From Desulfobacterales bacterium (GTDB taxonomy: Bacteria > Desulfobacterota > Desulfobacteria > Desulfobacterales > JAFDCJ01), in NCBI GenBank assembly GCA_029932495.1, contig JAOZPY010000175.1, positions 1 to 6,191 of the forward strand: a stretch of 6,191 nt of DNA, in the 5' to 3' direction. Position 1 is the stretch's first letter. Each line of letters opens with the position of its first letter. The notes under the pieces were generated by a model. That model was not told where the DNA came from and did no database searches. It saw nothing but the letters and a program-made list of their open reading frames with translations. Below, piece by piece: positions 6,042-6,191 of this stretch. A program made the translations under genes and the position numbers.

Positions 6042-6191
6042 TCAGACAGTAATGAATTTCCCTCCAAGTTTGCCATTTAGGAACTTCTCAATAAGTTGCG
6101 GTCCGCCCGCGCAATATGCATTTTGATTTCGCTTTCTGTGTCCATTTGGGGCGCCAGCGGATCGGTGGGCTAAATTTCAAGAACTCGTCGC
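6042..6191. other. Right-edge non-coding stretch, possible repeat or gene remnant
   Basis: No gene could be recognised downstream of the M54-like stop. On the minus strand a 22-codon frame (6145-6077) begins MDTESEIKMH and ends NLLRSS. A second minus frame is open from the right edge to a TGA at 6090-6088. Both look more protein-like than chance but have no ribosome binding site or recognised family. Two weak hairpins (6082-6086 with 6093-6097, 6096-6100 with 6110-6114) overlap each other and lack a T-run, so no terminator is called. Confidence 0.4.

Noticed and set aside
6082..6114. Hairpins after the M54-like gene as a Rho-independent terminator
   Set aside because: Stems are only 5 bp, overlap each other, and no T-run follows.

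Overview
The window looks like chromosomal DNA of a Gram-negative bacterium. Base composition is moderate to GC-rich, start sites carry Shine-Dalgarno sequences, and a large AsmA-type envelope protein is present. The mixture of a very long repeat-built AsmA protein, an M20 dipeptidase and an archaemetzincin would fit a deltaproteobacterium (Desulfobacterota). That placement is an inference from gene content only; no rRNA or other marker is present.

Layout. Positions 1-3395 hold one continuous minus-strand reading frame of 1131 codons that runs off the left edge. It is an AsmA-family inner-membrane-anchored periplasmic protein with one N-terminal membrane helix, a conserved AsmA N-terminal domain, about four tandem copies of a ~150-residue beta-rich module, and the beginning of the AsmA C-terminal domain. 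Positions 3396-3880 are a 485-base divergent intergenic region with no convincing gene. It has weak promoter-like elements on both strands and a perfect 16-bp palindrome about 50 bases before the next gene. Positions 3881-5266 (plus) encode a complete M20-family metallopeptidase, most likely a cytosolic dipeptidase, with all expected metal and catalytic residues. After a 139-base gap containing a good sigma-70-like promoter, positions 5406-6041 (plus) encode a divergent archaemetzincin-like (M54) zinc protease. The last 150 bases hold no recognisable gene, only possible remnants of a minus-strand coding or repeat sequence.

Functional picture. The AsmA-like protein is probably involved in envelope lipid transport or homeostasis and is divergently oriented from the two peptidases. 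The two peptidases share a strand, but the promoter in the gap suggests the second can be transcribed on its own. I see no evidence for a multi-gene defence system, mobile element, CRISPR array, tRNA or rRNA. The most unusual items are the altered zinc-binding signature of the M54-like protein (HExxHxxGxxDH with only three cysteines) and the modular repeat architecture of the AsmA-like protein.
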